Source: Chitinophagaceae bacterium (GTDB lineage: Bacteria; Bacteroidota; Bacteroidia; Chitinophagales; Chitinophagaceae). Taken from it: a DNA stretch of 37,691 nt. Numbering within the stretch: position 1 is the stretch's first letter; each line of letters opens with the position of its first letter. Made by a program: the position numbers and the translations under genes. The stretch is taken from assembly GCA_017998385.1 (NCBI GenBank), contig JAGODE010000012.1, forward strand, positions 1 through 37,691, read 5' to 3'. Below the pieces are notes generated by a model. It made no database searches. It saw only the letters and a program-made list of their open reading frames with translations, and was not told the origin of the DNA. Shown piece by piece: positions 1-8,701 of the stretch.

Positions 1-1
1 G

Positions 2-2758
2 TCCGCTACCTATAATGGTTCTGGCGGACAGGGTAATGATTTTTACCTTTCTTCAAATGCACCCAATATGGCGGATATTGCCATTAGTACATCTCTGGTA
101 TCGGGATTTAATTCCGGGACATTTTTACTGCCGGCTACTGGCAGTTATTTTATTTCCATCAATACAGCTCTCATGGGTCCGGGTTCTTATACCATTGAAT
201 ATAACCTGGAGCCCGACTGCGTGGTTACACCGCCTACGTTCAATTTTGGCAGTCGCGATGCGGGCAGTAGTGGGGTTAATCATACGTTTACAATAGCCCT
301 GGCTGGCGACAACCTCGATGTGACCATTGACGCCATCAGCGGCACAGACAATACGCACTTTGTAATTTCTGGCGGTACGGGCACTACGCTGCGGATGGGT
401 GGACCGGCTTCGGTCAACTTTACCGTACGTTTTGAGCCGGGTACTGCCGCGGGTACATTTTCATCTACCATTACTATTGTCACGAGCAATGCTTCAGGTC
501 TAGAAGTGCCGGATAAGACGATTACCGTTACCGGTATTACCAAACCGTTAGTGCCTGATATAGAATGTGTGTCTTCGTCCATTTACTCGTTAGATTATGT
601 TGTCAGTACTTCCGGTACGTTTAGTAAGTCATTCAAAAATGAGGGGAATGCGCCACTGCAGGTGAGCAGTATTTCGCTGAATGCCAACCCCGGGGGTGTT
701 TTTTCACTGGTGTCGAACCCGGCGCCGGTTACAGTGGCACCAGGGTCGGCTATACCGGTATCTATCCGGTTTACGCCACCTGCTTTTGAACAAACCTATA
801 CCGGCTCTATCGTGATCGTCAGTAATGCACCGGGCGAAGAGTCAAAGACCTGCAGTTTTATAGCAAAGGCTCATCATCCTGAGCCTAAAATGGAATTTTA
901 TTTTGATCCACCGGGTTCGAATGTGATCAACTACAGGGATGTGGAAATTGGATTTACCTATACGAAAGCAATCAGGGTGCGAAATTCCGGTGATGCTCCG
1001 TTGACACTTAGTCTCAATCTGATTGATCCGTTAGATCCGGATCTGTCACAGTGGTCAGAGATCAATGAGCCCGACAATGTGACTATAGCGGCAGGTGCTG
1101 AGCAAAATTTTTTGCAGCGGTTTAAACCGCGGGCCATCGGCGCCTATGGTTTTGAAATGCAGGCATTGGGTACGGGTGGAGCAGGCACGTATAATGAAAC
1201 GGTCAATATTACATTAATAGGAAATGGGATAACTCCCGTACCGATGGATAATGTACTGGTACTGGATCGGAGCGGAAGTATGGATGAATCAGCCGGATCA
1301 CGTACTAAAATAGATGCGCTGCAAAAAGCAGCCCGGCTATATTACGACCTGCTGCGACCCGATCCGGGCGATGGCTCAGGCGATCAGATAGCCCTGGTCA
1401 AATACAATAACTCTGGCAGTTCTTACCTCACGCCGCTACAACCCAAAAATTCGGCCAACGAACCTGGAGTACTGGATCTGTTGTCTGAAGCATCTATTAC
1501 AAACTCTTCAAGGCTTAAACCATCGGGCGGTACCTGTATCAGTTGCGGTATGACACAGGGGGCCGATCAACTCCTGTCTTCACCCGATAGTCGTAAACAG
1601 GTAATGGTGGTAATGACGGACGGCCATGAAAATGCAGGCCCGGGTGTTACGAATACGTTTCTGAATGATCTCGAAACTGCCAATCCGGATCTGATGATCT
1701 ATAGTCTTGGCCTGGGCAACGATATTAATGAAGGCCTGCTGCAGCGTATTACAAACGCGGGTAATGGTGGCTATCATCATGTATCTGAAGATTTGCTGGG
1801 CAATAATCATTTTGCATTGGAGGAATTTTATTTTAAGATTTACTCCAATGCTTCGGGTGCAGACCTTATTGTGGATCCTACATCGGGCGTTAATCTGGCA
1901 AGTGGCAACCCGGTAGAAGTAAACCGGGCCAGGATCGTATCGTCTGATCGTTATGCAGTATTTATGGTGCTCGATGATCCGGCACTGGCAGGCTACTATA
2001 AACTGGAATTTATTGATCCGCATGGCACCATCATAGACCCGACAAGCAGCGTGGCTGGCATCCCTATCCAGATGCTGAAAAGAGCAGGCCACACGGTGTA
2101 TAAAATCATATTTCCTGATATAAGTCAGGCCAGCACCTATGTAGGCGACTGGGTATTGCGTTTATCACCTACCGGTAAGTGGAAAGCCGATAGTACACGA
2201 AAGGAATTCAAACCTTATCAGGTGGCGGGAGAGTGGATAAGCCCTTACCAGGGTATTGTGCCCATTGGCTTTGGTGCTGCGGTGAAAAGCGATTATAAAA
2301 TGACCGTTCAGGTTAGTGCCGATCATTATAAACCAGGTGCACTTGTGCTGCTTACGGCGCGGTTATCTGACAGGGGATGGCCAAGTACAGGCGGCCAAAT
2401 TGAAATCACGGCTACCCGACCCGATGGTACGGGCAGCACATTCAAGCTCTACGATGATGGTACACATGGTGATACGGAAGCCAATGACGGCACCTATTCC
2501 AGTACTTACAATCAAACAGCTTTGAAAGGTAGTTATCGGTTTTTCTTTAACGGGAAGGGTATAAATGAACGGGGCGAACTGGTGCCCCGCCAGGCTACCC
2601 GTTATGTATCACTCTTTGAAGAGACCGGTCCGATAAAAGGGGATGGAAAGAACTGCTTCCCCTGCTGGCTATACTATGCCATGCTGTTGCTGCTGTTGTT
2701 GATCCTGCTTGTCATTATCAGGTGTTGTCGAAAACAGGAAAAGCTATTAGTGCGGTAA
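2..2758 (+). CDS. VWA-domain surface protein with Ig-like (choice-of-anchor-D) repeats, 5' truncated
   Basis: The reading frame is open from base 2, so the true start lies before the window; the first in-frame ATG is at 68 and residues are counted from it (896 aa). Three beta-sandwich repeats of the ASPM-SPD-2-Hydin/choice-of-anchor-D kind cover about residues 55-160, 163-270 and 275-388, with typical phrases such as NFGSRDAG and NEGNAPL. A von Willebrand A domain follows at about 393-600. Its metal-binding MIDAS motif D400-x-S402-x-S404 is intact and a conserved TDG lies at 517-519. An Ig-like region follows at about 755-840. A hydrophobic segment at about 867-884, flanked by CFPC and RCCRK, is a C-terminal membrane anchor, so the protein is probably exported and held at the cell surface. 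VWA domains usually bind a protein partner through a metal ion; the partner is unknown. An intrinsic terminator follows 25 bases after the stop. Confidence 0.85.
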   Translation, partial: SATYNGSGGQGNDFYLSSNAPNMADIAISTSLVSGFNSGTFLLPATGSYFISINTALMGPGSYTIEYNLEPDCVVTPPTFNFGSRDAGSSGVNHTFTIALAGDNLDVTIDAISGTDNTHFVISGGTGTTLRMGGPASVNFTVRFEPGTAAGTFSSTITIVTSNASGLEVPDKTITVTGITKPLVPDIECVSSSIYSLDYVVSTSGTFSKSFKNEGNAPLQVSSISLNANPGGVFSLVSNPAPVTVAPGSAIPVSIRFTPPAFEQTYTGSIVIVSNAPGEESKTCSFIAKAHHPEPKMEFYFDPPGSNVINYRDVEIGFTYTKAIRVRNSGDAPLTLSLNLIDPLDPDLSQWSEINEPDNVTIAAGAEQNFLQRFKPRAIGAYGFEMQALGTGGAGTYNETVNITLIGNGITPVPMDNVLVLDRSGSMDESAGSRTKIDALQKAARLYYDLLRPDPGDGSGDQIALVKYNNSGSSYLTPLQPKNSANEPGVLDLLSEASITNSSRLKPSGGTCISCGMTQGADQLLSSPDSRKQVMVVMTDGHENAGPGVTNTFLNDLETANPDLMIYSLGLGNDINEGLLQRITNAGNGGYHHVSEDLLGNNHFALEEFYFKIYSNASGADLIVDPTSGVNLASGNPVEVNRARIVSSDRYAVFMVLDDPALAGYYKLEFIDPHGTIIDPTSSVAGIPIQMLKRAGHTVYKIIFPDISQASTYVGDWVLRLSPTGKWKADSTRKEFKPYQVAGEWISPYQGIVPIGFGAAVKSDYKMTVQVSADHYKPGALVLLTARLSDRGWPSTGGQIEITATRPDGTGSTFKLYDDGTHGDTEANDGTYSSTYNQTALKGSYRFFFNGKGINERGELVPRQATRYVSLFEETGPIKGDGKNCFPCWLYYAMLLLLLLILLVIIRCCRKQEKLLVR

Positions 2759-2783
2759 TAGACCGGCTGGGCTTAAAAGATAA

Positions 2784-2821
2784 AAAAACGGGATCCACTG
2801 TATAGGCTGGATCCCGTTTTT
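2784..2821 (+). terminator. Rho-independent terminator after the VWA gene
   Basis: A perfect 14-bp stem (2784-2797 with 2808-2821) whose core is ACGGGATCC/GGATCCCGT closes a 10-nt loop. The right arm ends in five T's and the left arm begins in A's, so it could work in both directions. It lies 25 bases after the stop at 2758. Confidence 0.85.
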
Positions 2822-3099
2822 ATGAATATGCTACAGCACCGGTGGTGAAAACCTTTACTATTCAGAATGGCTAGCCAAACTATTATATGGGCGATGTGCC
2901 GGTCACGACTTACCGCATAACCGCACAATGTGAAGTAAATGGTGTAACAAAGAAAGTATTTATAGGTGCCGGCAGTGCCTCCAATCTCACGGAGTGGATT
3001 GAGTTTTATTTTGATCCCTCCGGCTCTTCAAGCGGCTCATATGAAAGTGGCCTGCAGTCGCCCAACGATTTTCCTTTTTACCTGGGCCGTCAGCCCTGA
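2806..3099 (+). pseudogene. Gene fragment with an in-frame stop codon
   Basis: One plus frame runs from 2806 to the TGA at 3099 with protein-like composition on both sides of a single TAG at 2872. Upstream it reads VKTFTIQNG; downstream it reads on as a beta-rich, Gly/Ser-containing segment. The only in-frame ATG after the stop is at 2887, which would give 70 residues without a signal peptide or a clear ribosome binding site. The hexapeptide EFYFDP in this fragment also occurs in the VWA protein just upstream (DNA near 893-910), where it begins an Ig-like repeat, so this may be a decayed relative of that protein. The fragment lies between two terminator-like hairpins. It could instead be a real 70-residue protein starting at 2887. 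The family is not recognised. Confidence 0.4.
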
Positions 3100-3132
3100 T
3101 AAAAAGGTGTACAGGTAGTTTAGGTAGATTAA

Positions 3133-3160
3133 AAAGCCGTGTCTGTAAAGGCACGGCTTT
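3133..3160 (-). terminator. Terminator, probably bidirectional
   Basis: A perfect 9-bp stem AAAGCCGTG/CACGGCTTT (3133-3141 and 3152-3160) closes a 10-nt loop. On the minus strand it is followed by five T's (3131-3135 complement), so it best fits the broken minus-strand lipoprotein gene ending at 3234. On the plus strand it lies 33 bases after the fragment ending at 3099. Confidence 0.65.
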
Positions 3161-3233
3161 ATGGTTAAACAGACTGGTTAGCCCGGCTACCACCGTTGCC
3201 GGACAAATGCTTTTTTTCCGCATACATCCGGAT

Positions 3234-3486
3234 TTACAGCTGGGCTTCAATATCAGCCATCAGCAGCTCATGGCTGGGGCGTTTGGCGTCCCGATCCACG
3301 CTTTTGTAAAATTGTATGATGCAAAACCTTTTGTACCGCCATCTTTGGGTGAATGCGATTGTTTCGGTTTTTTGGTCGTCTGCCCGGCCCCTGGGTAGGG
3401 TATCCCTTGGCACATCAAAGCGTTGTTGTTGTGCAGTACAGGAAGTAAGGATTAGTAAAAGGGGCTATTGTCTGGCTTATTTTCAT
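3234..3486 (-). pseudogene. Small lipoprotein gene broken by a single-base frameshift
   Basis: On the minus strand an ATG at 3486 starts MKISQTIAP, then the frame is lost. One frame over, a lipoprotein signal LLLILTSC continues into a charged, protein-like sequence (TAQQQRFDVPRDTLP and onward, ending ADIEAQL) that runs to TAA at 3234. From start to stop the span is 253 bases, one more than a multiple of three. Removing one C from the CCCC run at 3461-3464 gives MKISQTIALLLILTSC, a textbook signal peptide with lipobox cysteine, and a product of about 83 residues. An in-frame TAG just upstream of the second part excludes an independent start there. A terminator with a T-run on this strand follows 73 bases after the stop. 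It may be a recent pseudogene, a phase-variable start or a sequencing error. The mature protein is not recognised. Confidence 0.55.
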
Positions 3487-3646
3487 ACTAAACGGCTTTT
3501 GTCTATTTGATATACTTGCAGCAGCGAAGTTTTATAGCCGGGCCCAGACGGGCAATCCTTAAAAAGTATGATATTTGAACAGGTAAACCTGGTGACAGCA
3601 GCATACTATTTATTTTAATATTTCTCTATTGTTTAAAACCCGTTTC

Positions 3647-4138
3647 ATGCGCTACATTTCTGCAATGCTGGTTTCGGTGCTCGTCATCCTTTCCGGCTGT
3701 TCCTCACCTGCCAGCAATAGCGATCAACCTGCAGCTACCTATCAGCCCGATGACAAAGCACTGTATGATACCATTGTAAAGCTCGACAGCCTGTTTTTTC
3801 ATGCATATAACACCTGTGATACAGCTCTTGAAACTTACGCCTCTTTTTTTTCGGAGGATATCGAGTTTTATCATGATAAAGGCGGTCTTATGACTTCCAA
3901 AAATGATATTGTCGACGCCACGCGGCGCAATGTTTGCGGAAAAGTGAGCCGCGAACTGGTAAAAGGAAGTATTGAAGTGTATCCGATCAAAGATTTTGGT
4001 GCAGTGGAAATCGGATTGCATAAATTCCACAACAACGAAGAGCCGCCCGGCACTACATCGCAGGCGGGGCGATTTACCATTATATGGAAGCATACAAACG
4101 GCGAATGGAAGATAACAAGGGTCATCAGCCTTCATTAA
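3647..4138 (+). CDS. NTF2-like (DUF4440/SnoaL-type) lipoprotein
   Basis: The product is a 163-residue lipoprotein. The signal peptide ends in the lipobox LSGC with the acylated cysteine at residue 18, counting from the ATG at 3647; a TTG 18 bases upstream is possible but less likely. Residues about 40-160 look like a small cone-shaped NTF2/DUF4440 fold: an N-terminal helix (KALYDTIVKLDSLFFHAYN), a middle FFSEDIEFYHD strand motif, and the closing pair FTIIWKHTNGEWKITRVIS, which is characteristic of the superfamily. Such proteins bind or process small ligands, or act as accessory domains; the ligand is unknown. It is probably anchored to the inner face of the outer membrane. It appears to be transcribed alone. 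Confidence 0.8.
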   Translation: MRYISAMLVSVLVILSGCSSPASNSDQPAATYQPDDKALYDTIVKLDSLFFHAYNTCDTALETYASFFSEDIEFYHDKGGLMTSKNDIVDATRRNVCGKVSRELVKGSIEVYPIKDFGAVEIGLHKFHNNEEPPGTTSQAGRFTIIWKHTNGEWKITRVISLH

Positions 4139-4273
4139 CAGATTTGCCAAGACGTTTTATACGACAATTGTCAAAAAAACCATCACTAAGGTTTTACCAT
4201 TATTGATACGCCAGATGTAGCACTGTATTTTGCGCGCTGTCCGCAAGGGCATTCACTATCCAATATGCTAACT

Positions 4274-5812
4274 ATGAAAAAACATCTGCGCAGTACAGTA
4301 CTGTTATTTGCACTCGTTACAGGTCTTACCAGTTCTGCCCAGGATGCCCGCTGGGGATATCAGTTATCTTTTGATGGTACCAATGATTATTTTACCGCCA
4401 ATACCGTTTCTGCGGCTGTAACCGGCAACAGCTGGACTATAGAATTCTGGTTTCGCTCTTCCCGGACGGTGACTTATACAGAATCTATCCTGGCCTTTAA
4501 CCCATCAGATGGCACCAACCGGATTGAGATCGGTGTAGGCCCGAGTGCCGGCAGTAAGATGTATATCTATTCACCCAATTCAAGCCCCAGTACTCTCTAT
4601 GGCAGTACGGCTATCAGCACAAATACCTGGTATCATGTAGCGGTAACATTTAACTCGGGTACCCGGGCGATTCAGTTGTACCTGAATGGTAGCAATACCG
4701 CTGATGTTGTACGTACGCTGCCTGCCGCCGATGTGGTACAGACTACAGATAAATTTTCGCTGGGCCAGGAGTGGGATAATGCAACAGCCTCTGGTTTTTT
4801 TGCCGGTCAGCTTGATGAGGTGCGGGTATGGAACAGTGTACGCAGTAATACCCAGCTGGTTGACAACCAGTACCGGCAGGTGGCGACCAACTCATCGGGT
4901 TTGCTGGCTTATTATAAAATGACCAACAACACAGGTACAACTGTTACAGACAATACCGGCAATGGGCGCAATGGTACACTGGTAAATGGACCAGCCTGGC
5001 AGGCATCTGCCGTTACTAAAAATTCGAATGGCACTATGCCGGCCAATCAGTCAATCAATGAAGACACACAACCGGCCGATATCACGATCAGCAATTATCC
5101 CTATACCGGTATTCAATGGCAGCGATCGACAGACAATAATACCTGGACAAATATCAACACCGCCACTGCAGCTACACTCACCGGGGCTTTAATGGGTACA
5201 CTGAGTCAGACCACGTATTACCGTGCCCGTTTGGATAATGGCTATGGCACCTATGATTACAGCGATGTCGTAACCGCCACCGTGCTTACAGGAACACTTC
5301 CTGTACACTGGCTTGGTTTCTCAGCCCGCCAGCAGTCTCAGGGCATATTGCTCAGCTGGAGTACTGCTACAGAAGAAGGGTCAAAACGGTTTGATGTTGA
5401 ACACAGCACCAATGGCAGCAGCTGGAGCCGTGTAGCCACCATAACAGCGGCGGGCAATAGCAGTACTGTGCAGCACTATGAGGCGCTGCATGCTAACCCG
5501 GCAAGCGGCAGCAATTACTATCGCATCAGGCAGATAGATGCAGACGGGAAGCACAACTTCAGTAAGGTTGTTTTTATTGCCGTGGCCGCTAACCACAATG
5601 CCGTACTGGCATATCCCAATCCGGTAACCAATGGAGTGCTCTACGTAAAACTCGAAGCAGCAGCAGGGGTGCGTATTGTTAATATGTCGGGGCTAACGGT
5701 AGTGCAGAAAAACCTGGGAGCCGGGTTGCATAACATATCCGTTGCGCATTTGCCGCAGGGAAGTTATTGGGTGAAAGCAGGAGATACTGCGGTGAAGGTA
5801 CTTCTCCGGTAA
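4274..5812 (+). CDS. Secreted LamG/concanavalin-like protein with T9SS sorting domain
   Basis: The product has 512 residues from the ATG at 4274 (MKKHLRST); another ATG lies 9 bases upstream. The signal peptide ends in SSAQ. A LamG/concanavalin A-like jelly-roll covers about residues 25-215, with typical phrases WTIEFWFRS, WYHVAVTF, LYLNG and LDEVRVWN. An Ig-like region follows at about 255-335. The FN3-like domain commonly found before T9SS tails comes next at about 340-435 (LPVHWLGFSA, YYRIRQIDADG). The last 75 or so residues are a type A T9SS C-terminal sorting domain, with AYPNPVTNGVL and GSYWVKAGD. The protein is therefore likely exported through the outer membrane by type IX secretion and anchored or released outside. 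The LamG fold suggests carbohydrate or protein binding. No catalytic domain is visible. Confidence 0.88.
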   Translation: MKKHLRSTVLLFALVTGLTSSAQDARWGYQLSFDGTNDYFTANTVSAAVTGNSWTIEFWFRSSRTVTYTESILAFNPSDGTNRIEIGVGPSAGSKMYIYSPNSSPSTLYGSTAISTNTWYHVAVTFNSGTRAIQLYLNGSNTADVVRTLPAADVVQTTDKFSLGQEWDNATASGFFAGQLDEVRVWNSVRSNTQLVDNQYRQVATNSSGLLAYYKMTNNTGTTVTDNTGNGRNGTLVNGPAWQASAVTKNSNGTMPANQSINEDTQPADITISNYPYTGIQWQRSTDNNTWTNINTATAATLTGALMGTLSQTTYYRARLDNGYGTYDYSDVVTATVLTGTLPVHWLGFSARQQSQGILLSWSTATEEGSKRFDVEHSTNGSSWSRVATITAAGNSSTVQHYEALHANPASGSNYYRIRQIDADGKHNFSKVVFIAVAANHNAVLAYPNPVTNGVLYVKLEAAAGVRIVNMSGLTVVQKNLGAGLHNISVAHLPQGSYWVKAGDTAVKVLLR

Positions 5813-5854
5813 AGAGGCTGTTCACAAAACGTTGATAATGCCGGCAAGAGAATA

Positions 5855-6073
5855 TTACCACTCGATTTCCCACTGTCGCTGCTCGTTGACAAAATAATTG
5901 AGTCCATTGCTCATGTGGTGCAGCTCTTTTCCTGTTTTGGAAAAAGAGGTCTTCAGCTCATATACGCGTATGCCATTGTTTTCGCGGGTAAGATAGTTGA
6001 TCAGTGCGGCCAAAGTAGGGGGCAGGTCGTGCAGCCACTGTCCGTCTTCTTCTTTTACAAATGCCTGGCTCAT
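5855..6073 (-). CDS. Small conserved hypothetical protein
   Basis: The product has 72 residues, no signal peptide and no membrane segment. The sequence is charged and well balanced: an N-terminal WLHDLPPTLAALINYLT helix, the phrase IRVYELKTSF, and a Trp-rich C-terminus ending WEIEW. It reads like a real cytoplasmic protein in frame and codon use. Its stop lies 43 bases from the convergent end of the LamG gene. A divergent intergenic region of about 215 bases separates it from the AraC regulator. I do not recognise a family and assign no function. Confidence 0.65.
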   Translation of the reverse strand: MSQAFVKEEDGQWLHDLPPTLAALINYLTRENNGIRVYELKTSFSKTGKELHHMSNGLNYFVNEQRQWEIEW

Positions 6074-6290
6074 GGGATATTTATTAAACCATGCAAGTTA
6101 AATGAAATAAAATTTTTCCTGCTGCGGGGATGTATCCGTCGGCCTGCAGACGGATCCGCCACCCTCAAATAGTTAAAAAATTAAAAAAATCAGCATTTTA
6201 TAAGCATATGTCGGGAGCGGGACTGTAAAGTGAATAATTTTAAAGAGATTGCTGCGTTAAACCACTGTTCCCAAACCGAACCGCAGCAGG

Positions 6291-7103
6291 ATGACCGATA
6301 CTTTTCAGACATTCAGGCCTCAGCACCCCCTGGTAGCCCGTTATGTAGATTATTACTACCTGGAGATTAAGCCGGCCAATATCTCTAATGAGTTTATCTG
6401 TTTTCCTCATTTCAATACCTCGCTTTCTCTGTACAAATCTCATGTACGTACGGCTAATGCGGAAATGGTCTATACACCTGGAGCACCACCGCTGCAGTTA
6501 TTTACTCCGATGCGCGAAAAAGTGTTACTGGTAAAACAACTGGGGCCATTGCACCGGGTAGTGATTGTGTTTCATCCGCTGGGAATCCAACAGTTTTACC
6601 GCGGCATCGCCTTTACGGACTTTATTAAAGACGTTGACTTTTTCTCACCTCCGGAGCTGCAGCTCTTACTGAATACAACAGATGAAACTGAACTGGTAAA
6701 CAACCTCGACCGGTTTTTATTCAATCGTTTTGATACATTCAGTATCGATCTGCTGGACAATTGCATTCGTTATATTTTTAAGCACGCGGAGAATTTTTCT
6801 GTAGGCCATTTTTCAGAACATATGCAGGTAAGCAGGCGGCACCTCAACCGGCTCTTTCAAACGCACCTGGGCGTATCTGTAAAACGATTTTATGAAATTG
6901 TCCTTTTCCGGAAGACCATTCAGCAAAAGCTGTTTGTAACACCGCAGGAAAATTTTACCCGTCTGGCTTATGAATTCAACTTCAACGACCAGTCGCACCT
7001 GAATAAGATATACAAAAAATTTACCGCCCATACGCCGGCACAGTTCTTTAAACGCGGCACCCTGCTGGGACATACCGACACATTCTGGCACCTGCTGAAA
7101 TAA
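6291..7103 (+). CDS. AraC-family transcriptional regulator
   Basis: The product has 270 residues. The N-terminal part (about 1-150) resembles the DUF6597-like ligand/sensor domain of Bacteroidota AraC regulators (TFRPQHPLVARYVDYYY, and VVIVFHPLGIQQFYRG in the middle). The C-terminal HTH_18 domain covers about 160-257: the first helix-turn-helix is around FSEHMQVSRRHLNRLFQTHL and the second around FTRLAYEFNFNDQSHLNKIY, closing with the family phrase HTPAQFFKR. It probably senses a small molecule and activates transcription. The closest candidate target is the esterase gene that starts 90 bases downstream on the same strand, which is an inference from position. The start has an AGCAGG sequence directly upstream. 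Confidence 0.9.
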   Translation: MTDTFQTFRPQHPLVARYVDYYYLEIKPANISNEFICFPHFNTSLSLYKSHVRTANAEMVYTPGAPPLQLFTPMREKVLLVKQLGPLHRVVIVFHPLGIQQFYRGIAFTDFIKDVDFFSPPELQLLLNTTDETELVNNLDRFLFNRFDTFSIDLLDNCIRYIFKHAENFSVGHFSEHMQVSRRHLNRLFQTHLGVSVKRFYEIVLFRKTIQQKLFVTPQENFTRLAYEFNFNDQSHLNKIYKKFTAHTPAQFFKRGTLLGHTDTFWHLLK

Positions 7104-7192
7104 AGCATGTCCCATTTTTACAAGTTTTTCATTTTCAAACAAGTCAATTTTGATTTGAAATTGTTATCGCCTTTAATACAAAAGCCCTGTAA

Positions 7193-8572
7193 ATGAACAA
7201 ACTGTTTTTTTCATTCCTGCTTATTTTATGGATCAATACGACTCATGGCCAACTTCGCTCGGCTGCGGCAAGCATTTCTTACAATTACCGTGTCGATACG
7301 CTTTATTCTGATAGCCTGAAAGAAACACGTTTTATCAAAGTTTCATTACCCGATGAGTTTTCCCGCGACAAAACATATCCCGTCTTCATTACGCTCGATG
7401 CAAGCTGGATGTTTGAACCGGTAATGGTTACTGTAAAACAGCTGACCGATGCTAAAATCATTCCGCCATCGATAGTAATTGGTGTACACAGCAATAACCG
7501 CTCAAAAGATCTGAGAATGGGTAATGACGGCGGCTTTACACCTGCCAGCCTGGCCTTTTATAATTACCTGACTAAGGAGTTATTTAGTTATCTCAGTAAG
7601 AATATCGTCACTCCTGCATTTCCGGTATTGATAGGTCATTCTGACGGAGCGGTATTTTCACAAAGAGCAATGGTGCAGGAGGGCCAGCCATTCAGGGCTG
7701 TCTTAGCGCTGAGCCCCCAACTCGAAAAGGGGCAGTTGCAGGAGATAAAGGCATTTACAGGAAGAAAATTTCAGGATCATTTGTATCATTTTATAGCATC
7801 CGGTACAAAAGATGCCACCGGCAGGCTGAAGGCAGTGATTGTGGAAGACAGCCTGTTTAAAACCGTACATAACCCCAAACTTCATCTCAGGTCGGCTATT
7901 TATGAAACCGATCATTTTGCCGTAGCCAACAGGGCACTGGCAGATGGTATTTCGTTTGTATTTGAAGACTTCCTGGAAGATAATGACTGGAATGAAGCCC
8001 TCCTCGATTCATTAAGGAGAACCAATACCAAACCGGTTGATGTTGTAAAAGCCTATCGGCAAAAAGTGAAACGCATTTATAACCTGGATATTATTCCGCG
8101 CGATGAAGGCGTTTTCTCCACCGCATTTGCCATCTTATCCAGCAAAAAGCATGTAGAAGATTTTTTCGCTTACAAAACAGAGCTTCTGGGTAAAGACAAA
8201 TTCTACAACACCTCTTTTGCCCAGGCACTTGAACTGGTAAAGGCCTATGAAGATGCCCTCCGATACTGGAATAATAACCTGGAAGACCCTAATGGACAGA
8301 CAGGCATATTTTTTTATTTTCAACGACCACTCAACCTGTTGATGAATCAGCTGAACAGGCCAAAAGATGCGATTGAATTTGTAAAAAAATGGTCGGCTAA
8401 GCGGCCGGAGTTTGCCCTTTATCTCAATTATACGATTGCCCGTTACCTGGTAGATAAGAAGGTCGAAAAGGGGGAAGCCAATAGAGCGATTGACTATTGT
8501 ATTCAACATTTTAAGGCAAACGGGTTCTTCAAAATTGAAGATGCACAAAAGTTGAAAGATGCTTTAAAATAA
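7193..8572 (+). CDS. Secreted alpha/beta-hydrolase esterase with helical C-terminal extension
   Basis: The product has 459 residues. The signal peptide is MNKLFFSFLLILWINTTHGQ. An alpha/beta-hydrolase of the esterase D/Fes type covers about residues 30-265. The nucleophile elbow is G148-H-S150-D-G152, and the likely catalytic histidine is H241 in ETDHF; the acidic residue of the triad is not certain by eye. The remaining 190 or so residues are helix-rich with TPR-like spacing (LVKAYEDALRYWNNNL and RPKDAIEFVKKWS), a layout seen in periplasmic esterases of Bacteroidota. It is likely periplasmic or surface-exposed. Siderophore esters or acylated sugars are possible substrates but cannot be told apart here. 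The AraC gene immediately upstream may control it. Confidence 0.85.
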   Translation: MNKLFFSFLLILWINTTHGQLRSAAASISYNYRVDTLYSDSLKETRFIKVSLPDEFSRDKTYPVFITLDASWMFEPVMVTVKQLTDAKIIPPSIVIGVHSNNRSKDLRMGNDGGFTPASLAFYNYLTKELFSYLSKNIVTPAFPVLIGHSDGAVFSQRAMVQEGQPFRAVLALSPQLEKGQLQEIKAFTGRKFQDHLYHFIASGTKDATGRLKAVIVEDSLFKTVHNPKLHLRSAIYETDHFAVANRALADGISFVFEDFLEDNDWNEALLDSLRRTNTKPVDVVKAYRQKVKRIYNLDIIPRDEGVFSTAFAILSSKKHVEDFFAYKTELLGKDKFYNTSFAQALELVKAYEDALRYWNNNLEDPNGQTGIFFYFQRPLNLLMNQLNRPKDAIEFVKKWSAKRPEFALYLNYTIARYLVDKKVEKGEANRAIDYCIQHFKANGFFKIEDAQKLKDALK

Positions 8573-8627
8573 CGGGTATATCAGGGGCCACTGCACCGTT
8601 AATATGATTCATTAACCTTAATTAACC

Positions 8628-8655
8628 TTGATAGCTGCTCAAATAACTATATTTT
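8628..8655 (+). promoter_or_regulatory. Candidate Bacteroidota-type promoter of the GLPGLI gene
   Basis: TTG at 8628-8630, a 17-base gap, then TATATTTT at 8648-8655. The consensus known from Flavobacterium is TTG-N17-TAnnTTTG, so the -7 element differs in one base. It lies 46 bases before the ATG at 8702. A directly repeated ATTAACCTT (from 8611 and 8621) adjoins the -33 element. Confidence 0.4.
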
Positions 8656-8701
8656 TAGTTGTATATAAGAAAACCATCCCCTACAACTAAACCTATAGCA
8701 A

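Noticed and set aside
2987..3398. Open frames at 2987-3250 (minus) and 3207-3398 (plus)
   Set aside because: They overlap the fragment and the broken lipoprotein gene in other frames and lack protein-like sequence.
6134..6155. ATCCGTC/GACGGAT hairpin upstream of the small minus-strand gene
   Set aside because: It has no T-run, lies between divergent genes where a terminator is not expected, and is short.
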